Positions 44,058 to 54,027 are shown, counted from the stretch's first letter. The stretch is DNA of 64,000 bases from an uncultured Persicobacter sp. (GCA_947498325.1 CANMKE010000023.1:20397-84396); one strand, 5' to 3'. The notes: generated from the sequence alone by a model not told the origin. Numbers and translations: made by a program.

Positions 44058-45752
44058 CTATTCTTTTTTGCTGAAATCAGCAGGAATATGAAAAGTCATA
44101 GGCTCTTTACGCACCGGGTGAACGATCTCGAGCATTTCCGCATGCAGGTGCAACCGGTGTGCCCGCTGTCCATAAAGATCATCCCCCACAATAGGGCAGT
44201 TCAGCCCGTCGGCATGTGAAGCGTGCATCCGCAGTTGGTGCGTCCGCCCGGTAATCGGATGGAAATGAATCTTCGTCTGCCCGTTCTTTCGCCAAATTAC
44301 CTCGAAATGGGTTCGGGCATGTTTACCGTGCTCAAAGCACACCATCTGGTTGGGGCGATTGTCCAGATCGACACGCAGCGGCAAATCGATATAGCCATCG
44401 GTTTTTTTAACATACCCTTCCAAAATCGCAGTGTATCTTTTATTGACCGTTCTTTTGATGAATTGCATCTGCAAATGTTTGTAGGCGGCGTCATTTTTGG
44501 CCACCACCATCACGCCCGAAGTGTCCATATCAAGCCGGTGCACAATCATGGGGCCGGTGGCGTCAGGGCATTGCTGCTTTACCCGTTCCTGTATGGAATC
44601 AGAAATTTCTTTGCCGGGTACAGAAAGAAAGCCAGAAGGCTTATTGACCACCACAATGTCATCATCTTCATAAATCAGCTTGATTTTTTCAGGGTTGATC
44701 ATTCGTCCGTGCATGGGGTTGGGCTCAATGTCAAGCCCCTGGAGCATATGCTCAAAAATTGGTTTGCACTTTCCCCGACAGGCCGGATAATAGCGCAGGT
44801 GTTTTCTGATGACCGTTTTTGGGGAAGTGCCATACCAGAATTCAGCCATGCAAATGGGCTTCAGCTGATGGGCAAAGGCATATTGCAAAAGGCGTGGGCC
44901 TGCACAGTCTCCCGCACCTGCAGGAGGAAGTTCTTCCCCGAAAATTTCACGGACGCTCTTGCGCTCCCCACGGATATTTAAAAAGTTGTAGCAATCGAAT
45001 ATCTGTTGCTGAATTTTGTTCGACCGCTCCCGACGCTCCTCCTTCAAGTTTTTGATGGCGGAGGAAAGTTGTTGAAGCTGCTCCTGTGCAATGGCAACTT
45101 TCCGCTTTTCCTCTTTTATGGCGCCTTTCATCCAACGGCGGTCGTGCTGACTTGCAAAACTGAAGCGGTTTAAAAGGGCCTCAAAATCCTCAGGCGAAAG
45201 CTGCTCGGCAGCGGCGGTGCGCTCAAGGGCTCTTTGTGCTTTTCGTGCCTTCACTTCCTGTTTGATCGCCTCAATCTTCAGTTCCGATTCCTCACGGGTA
45301 CGCACAGCCCTGACCTTCGCCTGCTGATATTCCTCCGACTGTTCGAAGGCCTCCACCTTTCGGTTAATTTTATTGATTTCCTCCTCGCCAATTTTGAAAA
45401 AACCCTCGGGGTCAAAGCGGTCGTAGAGCGTAGGGACAAACCCCTGCCAGTCATTTTTTCCGCCAATGGCGCCAGAAAATGCCGTCAGGTAGCCCTTTTC
45501 TCCTGTGGGCGTTTCCACGATCAGCACCCCAAACATTTTCCCGATATGTCCGCCTGTTCTGTTCAGCGAAAGCTCTTCAGCCCATTCCGATTTTTGAGCA
45601 AGGTATTGCTGTAATTCTTCGGCCACCGCCACGGCTGCAGCATGCGGGGTGTAGTTGAACGGGTAAGTGAACTGCGCAGGCAGTTGGGCAATGTCGATGC
45701 CTGCGGGAAGGGGGTGCAAAATGCTGTTGTAGGAAATCGGAGGTACGCTCAT
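44058..45752 (-). CDS. RluA-family pseudouridine synthase with long N-terminal extension
   Basis: 564 residues from the ATG at 45752 (an upstream ATG adds 12 residues). The C-terminal about 230 residues are the catalytic domain with HRLDMDTSGVMVVAK (catalytic Asp) and GRTHQLRMHASH. The N-terminal half has a coiled coil (about 150-280) and a Cys-rich stretch YYPACRGKC, a fusion typical of RluA-like enzymes in this phylum with unknown role. Target RNA (23S rRNA or tRNA) cannot be decided. Convergent with the PUFA operon. Confidence 0.9.
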   Translation of the reverse strand: MSVPPISYNSILHPLPAGIDIAQLPAQFTYPFNYTPHAAAVAVAEELQQYLAQKSEWAEELSLNRTGGHIGKMFGVLIVETPTGEKGYLTAFSGAIGGKNDWQGFVPTLYDRFDPEGFFKIGEEEINKINRKVEAFEQSEEYQQAKVRAVRTREESELKIEAIKQEVKARKAQRALERTAAAEQLSPEDFEALLNRFSFASQHDRRWMKGAIKEEKRKVAIAQEQLQQLSSAIKNLKEERRERSNKIQQQIFDCYNFLNIRGERKSVREIFGEELPPAGAGDCAGPRLLQYAFAHQLKPICMAEFWYGTSPKTVIRKHLRYYPACRGKCKPIFEHMLQGLDIEPNPMHGRMINPEKIKLIYEDDDIVVVNKPSGFLSVPGKEISDSIQERVKQQCPDATGPMIVHRLDMDTSGVMVVAKNDAAYKHLQMQFIKRTVNKRYTAILEGYVKKTDGYIDLPLRVDLDNRPNQMVCFEHGKHARTHFEVIWRKNGQTKIHFHPITGRTHQLRMHASHADGLNCPIVGDDLYGQRAHRLHLHAEMLEIVHPVRKEPMTFHIPADFSKKE

Positions 45753-46263
45753 AAAATTCTTCAATAAAACAGATACAGGATCAGCCAAAACCCTGCCTTT
45801 TTTTGTTGCGAAGCTAAGGTTTGTGCCGCAATATTCCTTCTAATTTGTAGGCTTCTTTCTTGCTGAAGGTGTCGCGGGCTGATCTGTTGGTGGTGGTGAG
45901 GGCTCTTTTAGTGGACTTAACAATAATCATTCTGAATAAAATCATAAAATGAACAGGCTATTGCAAAAGGAACAGATGCTTGTTACCTTTAAAAACCACA
46001 CTGAATGAGAGTGAAAGGGGATTTTTTGAGATCGATAAGCTGATTTTTTTTTGGTGGATAACCGCTTTTTATCGATTGATTTTTGGTGTTGAAGGCCCTG
46101 TAATAAAGCAGGGGAAATGGCTTTAGCGTGGTTATAATTTTTGTTATCACATAAGAGCGTTTTTTTATACACGCTGATTAAAGCTACAGTTAATGTAGCC
46201 CAAAGTGTTCGGGACTTGCTTTGGCAGTACCTTATTTTTCACACGGGAAAGGAGAGTATTTTT
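45753..46263. other. Divergent spacer between pseudouridine synthase and epimerase
   Basis: About 510 bases without a credible gene. AT-rich, probably two divergent promoters. The epimerase has a decent AAAGGAG Shine-Dalgarno sequence (about 46250) before its ATG. Confidence 0.4.
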
Positions 46264-47295
46264 ATGAGTATTCAATCAAGTGATTTTGGAATTACTTCTG
46301 AAGGACAAAAGGTAAGCGCTTTTGTAATGACCAACCGCCATAATATGGAAGTGGAACTACTGACTTATGGTGCGATTATCAGGAGTATTAACCTGCCGAT
46401 GGGCAATGGCGATTTTAAGAATGTGGTTTTGCAATATGAAACCCTGGCCGATTATGAGGCAGATCCTTTTTATGTGGGTGCGCTGGTGGGCAGGGTAGCC
46501 AACAGGGTGGCTAATGGAACCTTTACCCTCAATGGCAAGCAATATCAGGTGGCGCAAAATGCTGGAAACCACCATTTGCACGGCGGACGCCGCGGATTCA
46601 ACCGCAAAGTATGGCAAACGGAAGTGCTGGACGAGCAAACCATCAGGATGCGGGCAACCGCAGCAGACGGGGAGGAAGGTTACCCTGGAGCGCTTCAAAT
46701 TTCCGTTACCTATCAGCTTACGGATGAAAATCAGCTGAAAATCAATTATCAGGCAAGCAGTTCTGAAGATACCCCACTGAACCTGACCAATCACAGTTAT
46801 TTTAACCTTGAAGGCACAGAAAGTAAGGATTGCCTGTTGCATGAGATGAAGTTTCATGCTTCGCAATTCACTCCCACCGATGAGCATTCTATTCCTATTG
46901 GAGAAAGGGCGCTGGTGGCGGACAGCCCTTTTGATTTCAGCTATTTCAAACAGATTGGGGAAGAAATTAATGCCAACGACCCGCAGCTGAAAAGTGCACG
47001 GGGCTATGATCATAATTTTGTGGTCAATAATTACCGAAGGATTACAGGGCTGGTTGCTGAAGCGAAATCTTCGGCCACCAATGTGCAGCTGAAAGTATAT
47101 TCTGACCAACCCTGTTTTCAGTTTTATGTCGGCAATTATCTCGAAGGTGCTTTTAATCAAAGACAGGGCTTTTGCATAGAAACACAAAACTACCCCGATG
47201 CCATCAATCAGGCCAACTTCCCTTCAGGAATCCTGAAAAAGGGGAAGAGTTTAATAGTGAAACCATTTTTGATTTCAGTTTTTAAAAACGATTAG
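46264..47295 (+). CDS. Aldose 1-epimerase (galactose mutarotase)
   Basis: 343 residues starting at the ATG at 46264, which has the best ribosome site; the longer frame from 46141 is not supported. Motifs: VGRVANRVANGTF, HHLHGGRRGFNRKVW (catalytic His), NLTNHSYFNLEG (catalytic His) and a C-terminal FCIETQNYPDA (catalytic Glu). It interconverts alpha and beta anomers of aldoses. No signal peptide, so cytosolic. May serve the mannoside locus nearby, but it has its own terminator. Confidence 0.95.
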   Translation: MSIQSSDFGITSEGQKVSAFVMTNRHNMEVELLTYGAIIRSINLPMGNGDFKNVVLQYETLADYEADPFYVGALVGRVANRVANGTFTLNGKQYQVAQNAGNHHLHGGRRGFNRKVWQTEVLDEQTIRMRATAADGEEGYPGALQISVTYQLTDENQLKINYQASSSEDTPLNLTNHSYFNLEGTESKDCLLHEMKFHASQFTPTDEHSIPIGERALVADSPFDFSYFKQIGEEINANDPQLKSARGYDHNFVVNNYRRITGLVAEAKSSATNVQLKVYSDQPCFQFYVGNYLEGAFNQRQGFCIETQNYPDAINQANFPSGILKKGKSLIVKPFLISVFKND

Positions 47296-47333
47296 TCGTG
47301 TAGAATTAGACTTTTGTTCAGTTCTAATTTGTT

Positions 47334-47366
47334 GCCCGTGCTTTTTTTGAAGTGCGGGCCTTTTTA
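47334..47366 (+). terminator. Terminator of the aldose 1-epimerase gene
   Basis: GCCCG (47334-47338) pairs with CGGGC (47355-47359) around a T-rich loop, followed by T residues. Confidence 0.7.
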
Positions 47367-47451
47367 TTTTGACTAAAAATAAACCGCCCTGAGGTGCTTC
47401 AATCAGTGTTTTTTATCGTGATGATCGGCTATTGTTGAACATTTTTTTATA

Positions 47452-47467
47452 CTATCCATTTGGATAG
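47452..47467. promoter_or_regulatory. Palindrome before the ABM-domain gene
   Basis: CTATCC-ATTT-GGATAG, 129 bases ahead of the gene's ATG and in its promoter area. The form recalls HxlR- or MarR-type operators that respond to redox or electrophiles; no such regulator gene is in the window. Confidence 0.4.
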
Positions 47468-47595
47468 ATATTGGAGCATAACTTAGCTGTACTTAGTTTT
47501 GCAACTGTAAAAAGTAAAGTACTAAAGAATGATCTTGTTCATTCCGTTTTTTATTGAAGCAGCGGGATGGGCAGGGGTTACAAACAAAAACTAAA

Positions 47596-47892
47596 ATGTC
47601 TAACAGAAAATTAACAATCGTCGCAAAAATTTTAGCTGAACCTACACAAGTAGCATTGGTGAAATCAGAATTATTGAAACTGATTGATGTTACCCGCGCA
47701 GAAGCAGGCTGTATCAGTTATGATTTGCATCAGGACAATGAAAACCCCAACTTGTTTTTGTTTTTCGAAAACTGGGAAAACCGCGAACTATGGCAGGAGC
47801 ATATGGGTAATCAGCACCTGAAAGATTATATGGCGGCGACCGAAGGTGCAGTCGCTGAATTCACGATTCACGAGATGAGCCATATCGCCTGA
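47596..47892 (+). CDS. Antibiotic-biosynthesis-monooxygenase-fold (YgiN-like) protein
   Basis: 98 residues from the ATG at 47596. Ferredoxin-like ABM fold: LTIVAKILAE, TRAEAGCISYDLHQD, FLFFENWENRELWQEHM and a final FTIHEM. Family members are quinol monooxygenases or small-molecule oxygenases without metal or cofactor. Monocistronic with its own terminator. Confidence 0.9.
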   Translation: MSNRKLTIVAKILAEPTQVALVKSELLKLIDVTRAEAGCISYDLHQDNENPNLFLFFENWENRELWQEHMGNQHLKDYMAATEGAVAEFTIHEMSHIA

Positions 47893-47931
47893 TAAAAAGG
47901 CGCATTTGTTTGATGAATTTATTGAATAGAG

Positions 47932-47980
47932 CACCCCATGAATGGCAGTTTTGATGCCTTCTTCATGGGGTGTTTTTTTT
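47932..47980 (+). terminator. Terminator of the ABM-domain gene
   Basis: CACCCCATGAA (47932-47942) pairs perfectly with TTCATGGGGTG (47962-47972), with GGCA/TGCC inside, then eight T residues. Confidence 0.9.
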
Positions 47981-48173
47981 GTGCTCAAGCGTTTTTTACA
48001 GCAGCATTGTAAATCATCATCCGCTCATTTTTATGCTTTCGGAAATATCCCGATACGTCAAATATTACTCAAGTTCGCAGAATTTGCTGTAGTGAGGGTT
48101 TAATTGTTGTCAAGTTCAAGATCTTTAACCAACTTGCCATTATCATTAAACAAGGAATCAATAATTTTTATAA

Positions 48174-48191
48174 ATATTGATATTCCAATAT
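48174..48191. promoter_or_regulatory. Inverted repeat at the GntR gene start
   Basis: ATATTG (48174-48179) and CAATAT (48186-48191) with a 6-base spacer, 11 bases before the GntR ATG. Good place for autorepression by the regulator itself. Confidence 0.35.
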
Positions 48192-48202
48192 ATAAGTGTC
48201 GT

Positions 48203-48940
48203 ATGTCAAAGTTTAAAATTGATCATCAATCCGCTACGCCAATCTATCAGCAATTATCCCAGTATTTGCGCGAACTGATGCTGCAGGAGCAGTATCAGCA
48301 GGGGGCGCTATTGCCTAAAGAAGTGGATTTGGCGGAACAGTTGGAGATTTCCAGAAATACTGTCCGTCAGGCGATCAATCAGCTCGTCGTGGAGGGGCTT
48401 CTGGTGCGGAAGAAGGGCGTCGGGACCTCCGTGGTGCAGGGGCAGGGGGCAGTGATGACCAAGCTGAAGGAATGGCACAGCTTTACCCATGAAATGAATG
48501 AGGCGGGCAGGCTCCTGAACAATCGTTCGCTTGAAATTGACTGGGTCAGTGCACCGGAAGAATGTGCGGCTTTTTTCCAGTTGGAACGGGGGGCGTCGGT
48601 ATTGTGCCTGAAGCGGCTTCGGGAAATTGAAGGGCGGTGCCTGGTTTATTTTGAGTCGTATTTTCATCCGGCACTGGGGCTAACGGGGCAGGAGGATTTT
48701 AACCGCTCTTTGTATGAAATTTTGGAGCAGGACCTGGGGGTTGTTCCGGCGATTTCCGCAGAGCGGATTCAGGCAGTGCTGGCCACCAAAGCGTTGGCAG
48801 CGCAATTGGATATCCCGAGAAAAGGGGCGGTGTTAAAACGTGTTCGGCAGGTGAAAGATCGACACGGAGCGCCGATTGAATATAATGTGGGCTATTATCA
48901 GGGGAATGCTTTTGTGTATGAGATTGACATTCATAGATAG
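48203..48940 (+). CDS. GntR-family regulator with UTRA ligand domain
   Basis: 245 residues from the ATG at 48203; the longer frame from 48104 lacks support. The winged HTH (about 10-75) has PIYQQLSQYLRELM and LPKEVDLAEQLEISRNTVRQ; the UTRA effector domain follows (about 90-240, ending EYNVGYYQGNAFVYEI). Regulators of this HutC/FarR type respond to sugar phosphates or similar metabolites. It lies just before two GH92 genes and a sugar MFS gene and is the likely controller of that locus. Confidence 0.9.
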   Translation: MSKFKIDHQSATPIYQQLSQYLRELMLQEQYQQGALLPKEVDLAEQLEISRNTVRQAINQLVVEGLLVRKKGVGTSVVQGQGAVMTKLKEWHSFTHEMNEAGRLLNNRSLEIDWVSAPEECAAFFQLERGASVLCLKRLREIEGRCLVYFESYFHPALGLTGQEDFNRSLYEILEQDLGVVPAISAERIQAVLATKALAAQLDIPRKGAVLKRVRQVKDRHGAPIEYNVGYYQGNAFVYEIDIHR

Positions 48941-49069
48941 GGGACTATGTTCTCAAGGCGAGAGATTGGGCCTAAATTAATATCGCTCAAATAATATCCC
49001 AAAGTATGTTATTTGTTTCTAAAAACGATTATTTGATGCTTTAGCGACCTTCAGTATGTCCATACATAT

Positions 49070-49079
49070 AGGAATTCCT
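49070..49079. promoter_or_regulatory. Perfect 10-bp palindrome before the first GH92 gene
   Basis: AGGAATTCCT, flanked by AT-rich near-symmetry (ATAT/TATAT), 42 bases before the GH92 ATG. Could be a regulator site; its sequence differs from the repeat at the GntR gene. Confidence 0.3.
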
Positions 49080-49120
49080 TATATTTGATCATCATAAGGG
49101 ATATTCAAATTTTTTGAGTT

Positions 49121-52100
49121 ATGAACATATATCAACGCTGGTTTTTGGGCTGTTTGTGCAGCCTGTTTTTTTCACTCAATGCCTTCGGACAGGAAATTTG
49201 GTCGGTAGGTAAAAAGGATGGTCAGGCCACAGATTTTGCACTGTGGAAGGAAGGTTATCAGGCTTTTCTTTCGCATGACTTTGGCTGGGAGGATAAATAT
49301 TTTCTGGTTGGGGTGTCCAAGCCTGCCACGGATTTCCCTTTCATTTTACCTGGCCCTGCCGACGCCTGGGGTGGCACCAGTGGCACGGCCGGCATTCGGT
49401 CCCATTTTCTTAATTTTCTTTTTGATGTCAAGGCCAAGCCTCTTGATGGAGATTACCGGCTGTTGATCGACCTTCTCGACACGCCATCGGAAAATGCACC
49501 GGAACTGAAGGTGACCGTCAATGGGCATATCCAAAAAGTAATGCTTGCCAACGGTGGAGGCGATGCCGCACTCAAGGGCGACCTGTCGGCAGCCAAAGCT
49601 CAGCAAATTGTGGTGGAAGTGCCCAATGCCTGGATTCAGCAGGGAGGAAATGCCATACAGCTCACCACGCTTCAGGGCTCCTGGCTGATGTTTGACCATG
49701 TTGGTTTGCAAGGGCCAGCAACAGCACTGGAGCAACCGAAAAAAGCTTACCTTCGATCTGCAAAAGCTGCCAGCTATACGCTTCGTAACGGCAACCAATC
49801 ATATCAGCCTTTATTATTGGATTTAGAGCATATTTCTTCTCGTCCTGATTTAGTAGTTAAATTGGATAATAAGAATATTTTAAGCAAGAAAATAGAACAG
49901 GGGCGTTACCTGCTCGAAGCGCCCATGCCTGCGGTCAGTCAGCCTACCGAGAGTCAGTATGAACTTTATCTCGACGGAAAATTATGGAAAGCTGGAACCG
50001 TATTGCGAAAGCCGCAGCCAATAGCAGGCCCTGCGCATTATGTTGATACACAGCTCGGGAGTGCACACAGCAGATGGATGATTGCCCCTGGCCCATGGAT
50101 GCCATTTTCGATGGTTAAATTGAGTCCTGATAATCAGAATTACGGCTGGCAGGCAGGTTATGACCCGACCATTGAAAGCATCGGCTGTTTCAGTCATTTG
50201 CACGAGTGGACGGTTTCGGGCCTGGGCATGATGCCGACACAGGGCGCATTGCAAATTCAGACAGGCGATGAGCATTTGCCTGACAGTGGATACCGGTCGA
50301 GGTTTGATAAGCAGTCGGAAAAATCCGGCATCGGACTTTACAGCGTCCACCTGACGGATCATGACATTCAGGCGGAACTGACCTCCACGACAAGGGCGGG
50401 CTTTCAGCGTTATACTTTCAATAAAGGAAAGACGGGCCGGGTGATGATTGATCTTCAGATTCCGACGGAATATTGGTATAATCTGGAAGATTTTGAGCTT
50501 AGAAAAATGGATGACTATACCATTGAAGGTTACAGTGATCAGAAGACTCCCAATACCTGGGCCGGCGGTATCGACCAAGAATATAAAGTTCATTTTGTCC
50601 TGAAATTTGATCAGCCAATAAAGCATTTCGGCACGTGGAAAAACGATGTGGTTTCAAAAAACAGTCAGGAGGTGAAAGGGAAGAATGTGGCTGATGCCGG
50701 TGCGTATGTTACCTTCGACCTTCGGAAATCGCGTGTGGTACAGGTGAAAAGTGGGATATCTTTTGTTTCTATTGACAACGCCCGTGAGAATTTAGCCAAA
50801 GAAATTGATCAGCCCTTCGGATGGGATTTTGACGCCGTGGTTGAGCATCAGCATCAGGTATGGAACGACTTGCTTTCAAGGGTGAACATCAGCAGCGATG
50901 ATGCCCGCGAAAAGATGCGCTTTTATTCCAGTATGTACCGCTCTTTCTGCGAGCGAAATACTTTCTCGGATGTGAATGGGCAATGGCGAGATGCCTCGGA
51001 GCGGGTACAAACTTTGGAGCGTCCTGATGATCTTGCCTTGGGTTGCGATGCTTTCTGGAACACCTTCTGGAACCTCAATCAGGTATGGAACCTTGTTGCT
51101 CCGGAATGGTCGAACCGATGGGTGCGTTCGCAGCTGGCGATGTACAAAACAGACGGATGGCTGGCCAAAGGGCCTGCAGGAATGGAGTATATTCCGGTGA
51201 TGGTGGCAGAACATGAAATTCCGATGATGATTGGCGCCTATCAGATGGGGATCCGTGATTATGATCCGGAACTGATGTTTGAAGCCGTGAAGAAAATGCA
51301 GGAGACCCCAGCGCAACAGGTGGGTGGTGGTTTTGCGGGTAACCGCGATCTGGAAACTTATCTAAAACACCATTATGTGCCTTATGACGAAGGGCGTTTT
51401 TCCAACTCACTGGAATATTCTTTTGACGATTGGACCGTTGGTCAGTTTGCCAAATCTTTGGGGAAAATGGCAGATTATGAGCGCTATAATGATCGGGGCT
51501 ACTGGTGGAAAAATGTGATTGATCCTGCGACAGGTTTCGCTCGTATGCGTGATGCGGAGGGCAATTGGAAAACGGATTTTGACCCTTTCAAAAGTGGTGC
51601 AAATCACCATTATGTAGAGGGGAATGCCTGGCAGCTGACCTTTTTTGTGCCGCAGGATGTGCCCGCACTGGCAGAGATGATCGGCAAGAAGGAGTTTGTT
51701 AAAAGGCTGAACTGGGGTTTTGAGGAGAGTGAAAAATGGCGATACAATGCCCCTAATGATTTGTACTGGGATTATCCGGTGATTCAGGGTAATCAGCAGT
51801 CGATGCACTTTGCGTGGTTGTTCAATTATGTCGGACGCCCCTGGGAGACACAACGTTGGAGCCGATCAATCATGGACAGATATTATGGTTTTGAGCCAGC
51901 AAATGCCTACCTTGGAGATGAGGATCAGGGGCAGATGTCCGCGTGGTTTGTGATGAACGCTATTGGTTTGTTTCAAATTGACGGTGGTACGCAAACAGCG
52001 CCTGTTTATGAAATTGGCTCACCACTTTTTGAGGAAGTAACCATTGACCTTGGCGAGCAATTCGGTAGGGGGAAATCTTTCACGATCAAGGCCCATAATA

Positions 52101-52270
52101 CGTCAAGAATAAATAAATATGTGCAGTCGGCAAAGCTCAACGGGCAGCCACTGGATACTTTTTTCTTTTCCGCAGAAAGCTTGCTTCAAGGAGGAACGCT
52201 GGAGCTGGAAATGGGGCCGATGCCAAATAAAAAATGGGGATTGGGGCTCCCTGAACGATTAACGAAATAA
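49121..52270 (+). CDS. GH92-family glycosidase (alpha-mannosidase type), long form
   Basis: 1049 residues with a signal peptide (about 1-23, ending NAFGQ). The first about 300 residues are an extra beta-rich region with a carbohydrate-binding look; the GH92 catalytic part follows. Landmarks: THLHEW-type SHLHEWTVSGLGMM, the general-acid region HHYVEGNAWQ (Glu833), and YLGDEDQGQMSAWFVM with Asp933 and Asp935 in the position of the family's base. GH92 enzymes are calcium-dependent exo-alpha-mannosidases. The DED triplet replaces the more usual N-D-D. First enzyme of the locus after the regulator. Confidence 0.9.
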   Translation: MNIYQRWFLGCLCSLFFSLNAFGQEIWSVGKKDGQATDFALWKEGYQAFLSHDFGWEDKYFLVGVSKPATDFPFILPGPADAWGGTSGTAGIRSHFLNFLFDVKAKPLDGDYRLLIDLLDTPSENAPELKVTVNGHIQKVMLANGGGDAALKGDLSAAKAQQIVVEVPNAWIQQGGNAIQLTTLQGSWLMFDHVGLQGPATALEQPKKAYLRSAKAASYTLRNGNQSYQPLLLDLEHISSRPDLVVKLDNKNILSKKIEQGRYLLEAPMPAVSQPTESQYELYLDGKLWKAGTVLRKPQPIAGPAHYVDTQLGSAHSRWMIAPGPWMPFSMVKLSPDNQNYGWQAGYDPTIESIGCFSHLHEWTVSGLGMMPTQGALQIQTGDEHLPDSGYRSRFDKQSEKSGIGLYSVHLTDHDIQAELTSTTRAGFQRYTFNKGKTGRVMIDLQIPTEYWYNLEDFELRKMDDYTIEGYSDQKTPNTWAGGIDQEYKVHFVLKFDQPIKHFGTWKNDVVSKNSQEVKGKNVADAGAYVTFDLRKSRVVQVKSGISFVSIDNARENLAKEIDQPFGWDFDAVVEHQHQVWNDLLSRVNISSDDAREKMRFYSSMYRSFCERNTFSDVNGQWRDASERVQTLERPDDLALGCDAFWNTFWNLNQVWNLVAPEWSNRWVRSQLAMYKTDGWLAKGPAGMEYIPVMVAEHEIPMMIGAYQMGIRDYDPELMFEAVKKMQETPAQQVGGGFAGNRDLETYLKHHYVPYDEGRFSNSLEYSFDDWTVGQFAKSLGKMADYERYNDRGYWWKNVIDPATGFARMRDAEGNWKTDFDPFKSGANHHYVEGNAWQLTFFVPQDVPALAEMIGKKEFVKRLNWGFEESEKWRYNAPNDLYWDYPVIQGNQQSMHFAWLFNYVGRPWETQRWSRSIMDRYYGFEPANAYLGDEDQGQMSAWFVMNAIGLFQIDGGTQTAPVYEIGSPLFEEVTIDLGEQFGRGKSFTIKAHNTSRINKYVQSAKLNGQPLDTFFFSAESLLQGGTLELEMGPMPNKKWGLGLPERLTK

Positions 52271-52688
52271 TTTTTAACCCCAACAAAGCACTTGGTCAGA
52301 TGGCGTTTGTGTAATTACTGCTTTTAACAGAAAGCGATCTGATGCCAAAAAAAGTGGCTGGTGATCGGGGATGGGAGTACAAAATGCTACCCTTCAGAAG
52401 GCAGGGATCACCCGTCAGATTTAACAAGTTATTTTTTGGCCGAGTACTTACACAGGTGAGTGGATCAAGCAGTTTTTTTGACTGTTGTGCCTTGCAATCA
52501 GAATGATTTGCAGCCAACTGATTTACAGCCACTGACCACCAGATCAAGGAATGCGCTGAATGTAAAATTAGCGTCAATTTTTAACCTTTATATGGGTTGT
52601 TGCTTCCAGCAGAGCGAGAGATATTTTTCTGCACCTCATTGGTGTTGCCGAAAGCTGGGGGAACCGTCCGTATTTTTTAATGAGATGA
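52271..52688. other. 418-base spacer inside the mannoside locus
   Basis: No supported gene. It contains an inverted pair GGTGATC/GATCACC (about 52359-52412) and many short hairpins. The size suggests a separate promoter for the downstream lipoprotein glycosidase and MFS pair. Confidence 0.35.
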
Positions 52689-54020
52689 ATGATGAAGAAA
52701 ACACTGGTATATATTTCATTGGCGATGAGCCTTATGGCTTGCCAAAAAAGCGAACAACAATCACAGGATAAAAGTCAGCTATCGAAGGAGATCAAGGAAA
52801 ATCCCGATTATGATTTTGTGGAGAAAAAGGGGCTGAAAGTCCTCTCTACGGGTTTTAATGCCGGCGATGGCTATGGGGAAGTTTGGGTGCGTGATTTCAA
52901 TACCTTCATTACCCATTCGCTGAAAGTGATTGATCAGCAGGAGGTCCGCAGGAATCTATTGACATTTTTCCGCATTCAGGGGGACGACGGCAATATTGCC
53001 GATGGCTTCGTGATTGTGCCCAAAGGCAAGCCTTACGACAGCCTCTATTACCATAAAAAAGCTGGTGTGGAGGGGATTGTTTTCCATAAAAATACGGTGG
53101 AAACCGACCAGGAATCTTCTTTGATCCAATCGGTTTATAAGTATATTCAAGCCACTGGGGACCGCAGTATTCTGACTGAGCAAATCGAGGGACAGACCCT
53201 CCTTGAGCGCATGGAGTCGGCAGTAAATTTTCTGCTCACATCGCGCTTCAGTGAACAGTATGGCTTGCTCACCGGTGCGACAACTTCCGATTGGGGAGAT
53301 GTACAGCCTGAGCATGACTGGGGGGTGGAAATCGATGAAAATACCCATTTCAGTATTGATATTTATGACAATGCCATGTTCCTGATTGCCCTGCAGAACC
53401 TGTCGGAGATGGAAACGGCTGCGCCAAAAATCGCGCAATGGCAAAAACTGCATCGCCAGATTGCCAAAGCCACCATGGCGCAATTGTGGGATGAAAAAGC
53501 ACAGAAATTTATTCCGCACCTTTACCTGGATGGTTCACCTTTCCCGGAGGATTTCAATGAAAATGAAATCTATTATCATGGGGGAACGGCAGTGGCGATT
53601 GAGGCCGGACTTTTGACTAAGGAGCAGGTACTGGCGGCCTACCACAAGATGCAGGAGAATGTAAAAGCCTCTGGTGCGCCATCGATTGGCCTGACCATGT
53701 ATCCTACCTATCCTGAGGGCTATTTTAAAAACAAAGGCATGTATCCTTACGGCTACCAAAACGGTGGCGACTGGACGTGGTTTGGTGCCCGGATGGTTAT
53801 TCAGCTGGTGAAATACGGTTATGTGAACGAGGCGGTGGAAGCGCTTGAGCCTATGGTGAAGCGTGTGAAAGAAAATAATGGTTTTTACGAGTGGTATTCT
53901 GTGGATAACAAGCCGTCGGGTTCTGGAACCTTCCGTGGTTCGGCAGGGGTTTTAATGACCGCCATCGATGCGCTGAGATTGTGGGGAGGAGACGAGACAC
54001 AACATTTTTTAACCAAATAA
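52689..54020 (+). CDS. Lipoprotein six-hairpin glycosidase
   Basis: 443 residues. The lipoprotein signal MMKKTLVYISLAMSLMAC has its lipid cysteine at residue 18. The body is an (alpha/alpha)6 barrel: VWVRDFNTFITHSLK near the start, then TSDWGDVQPEHDWGVEID in the centre and YQNGGDWTWFGARM near the end, with several Asp/Glu candidates. It resembles GH94/GH15/GH63-type six-hairpin enzymes; I cannot name the family. Flanked by GH92 genes and a sugar transporter 7 bases downstream, so it likely acts on mannoside oligosaccharides in the periplasm or outer membrane. Confidence 0.75.
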   Translation: MMKKTLVYISLAMSLMACQKSEQQSQDKSQLSKEIKENPDYDFVEKKGLKVLSTGFNAGDGYGEVWVRDFNTFITHSLKVIDQQEVRRNLLTFFRIQGDDGNIADGFVIVPKGKPYDSLYYHKKAGVEGIVFHKNTVETDQESSLIQSVYKYIQATGDRSILTEQIEGQTLLERMESAVNFLLTSRFSEQYGLLTGATTSDWGDVQPEHDWGVEIDENTHFSIDIYDNAMFLIALQNLSEMETAAPKIAQWQKLHRQIAKATMAQLWDEKAQKFIPHLYLDGSPFPEDFNENEIYYHGGTAVAIEAGLLTKEQVLAAYHKMQENVKASGAPSIGLTMYPTYPEGYFKNKGMYPYGYQNGGDWTWFGARMVIQLVKYGYVNEAVEALEPMVKRVKENNGFYEWYSVDNKPSGSGTFRGSAGVLMTAIDALRLWGGDETQHFLTK

Positions 54021-54027
54021 ACCTACT

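Noticed and set aside
46357..47187. Minus-strand ORF of 276 codons
   Set aside because: Antisense shadow of the aldose 1-epimerase, whose catalytic motifs are intact.
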